The translations under genes and the position numbers were made by a program. The notes below the pieces were generated by a model, which was given only the letters and a program-made list of their open reading frames with translations, did no database searches and was not told the origin of the DNA. Source: Ruminococcus sp. CAG:403 (lineage in GTDB: Bacteria; Bacillota; Clostridia; Oscillospirales; Ruminococcaceae). Taken from it: 24,692 nt of DNA. The stretch lies in the NCBI GenBank assembly GCA_000437255.1, contig FR899067.1, positions 3,936-28,627 on the forward strand, written 5' to 3'. This document shows, piece by piece, positions 23,706-24,692 of the stretch. Position 1 is the first letter of the stretch, and each line of letters starts with the position of its first letter.

Positions 23706-24692
23706 TTACGTCAGATCGCTCCAAGAAGGCTTGTTGCCAACTGCCTGTTCGGCATAGTAGGTTAGAATTTTGGTTGCATCCAGCAGTTCAATGATTCCAT
23801 TGTTGGTATCTGCACCCTGCTTGGATTCGGTGTCAATGTCTGCCAGGAAGAACATCAGTTTTTCCAGCATTTGTTCTGCTTCTGTCTGTGGTGCCTGTGC
23901 ACTTTGTGTGGTGAAGTAGAAATCATTATTGACCGCATGTTCCGAATAGTAGGTCAAAGCAAGTGTCGCATCCGTCAGGGTAACTTCGCCGTCCAGATCA
24001 ATATCCCCTTTCTGTCCAATATATACCGGAACGGTGACCTCTGCCAGCAGTTCATCTTGATAGAACACTGGAAGGATCGCACGATGCTGTTCATCTGTTT
24101 CTACTGTGCTTGGAGAAACCTCTGGAAGCGTGATCTGATCTGTAATGTCCACTTCTGTTCCATCTTCCTGAATGAGCGTAATGGATTCAAACAGATCGCT
24201 TGGTGTAAATATTGTAGTATCTTCTGCAAAATAGAAGTCTGCTTCCTTTGGAACAACAACAATGGAGGTAGCGCTGGTTGTCGTTGTTGTAATGGTCGTC
24301 ACAATTGGTGTTGTAGTAGTGGTAGAAATAATGCTGGAAGTTGTGGTAAGAGGTATCATAGTTGTGGTAGTAGTTGCTGTTGTGGTGGCTTTCATGGTAG
24401 TTGTCGTAGTCGTTTTAGCGGTTGTAGTGTATGTGGTTGTACTGTTTGTAGGAGTTGTTCCATATGCCGTTGTCGTTGCATTTGTAGAGGTTGTTTCCTG
24501 AGTCGTTGTGGAAGTTTTAGTAATTATAGAAGTTGTAATTGTTGATGTTGTAAGGGTGGTTTCTGTTGTTATGTCTATAGACGTGGTGGTAACTGCTTTT
24601 GTGGTGGTAGTTGTTCCCACCGACTTCGTTGTCATAGTTGCCTGAGTCGTTGTTGTGCCAGCAATTATCTTGGTAGAAGTAGTGGTAACTGC
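23706..24692 (-). CDS. Secreted dockerin protein with very long Thr-rich linker (5' partial)
   Basis: The frame is open to the right window edge, so the start and any catalytic domain lie outside. The visible part begins with a linker of over 130 residues made almost only of Thr with Ser, Ala, Ile and Val, followed by a small beta domain (VPKEADFYFAEDTTIF..VPVYIGQ). It ends with dockerin-like repeats: GDIDLDGEVTLTDATLALTYYSEHAV and, after an unusual 35-residue spacer, ADIDTESKQGADTNNGIIELLDATKILTYYAEQAVG. The second loop carries an insertion, and its Ca ligands are only partly conserved. DAT..LTYYAE is the alternate dockerin subtype of ruminococci, different from the VLMQ/ILK type of the other two proteins here. 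Probably cell-surface or cellulosome bound. Confidence 0.82.
   Translation of the reverse strand, partial: AVTTTSTKIIAGTTTTQATMTTKSVGTTTTTKAVTTTSIDITTETTLTTSTITTSIITKTSTTTQETTSTNATTTAYGTTPTNSTTTYTTTAKTTTTTTMKATTTATTTTTMIPLTTTSSIISTTTTTPIVTTITTTTTSATSIVVVPKEADFYFAEDTTIFTPSDLFESITLIQEDGTEVDITDQITLPEVSPSTVETDEQHRAILPVFYQDELLAEVTVPVYIGQKGDIDLDGEVTLTDATLALTYYSEHAVNNDFYFTTQSAQAPQTEAEQMLEKLMFFLADIDTESKQGADTNNGIIELLDATKILTYYAEQAVGNKPSWSDLT

Noticed and set aside
24262..24501. Plus-strand Val-rich open frame opposite the second Thr linker
   Set aside because: Same artefact of ACN repeats on the coding strand.

Overview
The window looks like chromosome of a Ruminococcus-like gut Firmicute. It carries three secreted proteins with dockerin-type Ca-binding repeats, two of them with long Thr-rich linkers typical of cellulosomal ruminococci. 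It also has a bile salt hydrolase, a GH31 enzyme close to the human-gut Ruminococcus isomaltase type, strong AGGAGG-type ribosome sites and many sigma-A promoters, often with TGn extended -10 elements. The sequence is moderately AT-rich. I saw no rRNA, tRNA, CRISPR array, transposase or integrase.

Left end (1-2815): the 3' end of a dockerin-bearing zinc peptidase-like gene and its terminator are followed by a compact lrgA-lrgB-gntR operon. Its sigma-A promoter abuts a 30-bp perfect palindrome made of two complete ATTGGT-N3-ACCAAT sites, the class of operator used by PdhR/LldR-type FCD regulators. The third gene encodes such a regulator. This suggests a self-regulated pyruvate (or related 2-oxo/2-hydroxy acid) transport module.

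Accessory and decaying zone (2.8-9.2 kb): a LytTR-type response regulator survives only as a degenerate receiver domain, and its tail now runs into the 3' end of a convergent ABC gene. A tetR-ABC-ABC operon on the minus strand has a TetR-type palindrome at its promoter. Its first ABC exporter gene carries two in-frame stop codons. A lipoprotein, an orphan SUKH/Smi1 (immunity-like) protein and a GNAT acetyltransferase pseudogene with an internal deletion follow.

Metabolic zone (9.2-12.8 kb): a bile salt hydrolase gene is divergent from an alpha/beta hydrolase of the acyl-CoA thioesterase/BAAT C-terminal type. A cobalamin-independent methionine synthase-like (YxjG-type) gene with palindromes at its promoter comes next.

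Right half (12.9-24.7 kb): a 1039-aa secreted dockerin protein with a mosaic look; an Amidase_3 gene that has lost its N-terminus; radA; a cytoplasmic GH31 alpha-glucosidase divergent from an AraC regulator; a ZIP-family metal transporter; a two-gene operon of unknown function (one member DUF3592-like); and at the edge a minus-strand dockerin protein with a Thr-rich linker of well over 100 residues, cut by the window end.

The strongest leads for new biology are the lrgAB-FCD regulator module with its double operator, the divergent bile salt hydrolase / BAAT-like pair, and the interrupted heterodimeric ABC exporter. Family assignments come from recognised motifs and remembered homologues, not from a search.
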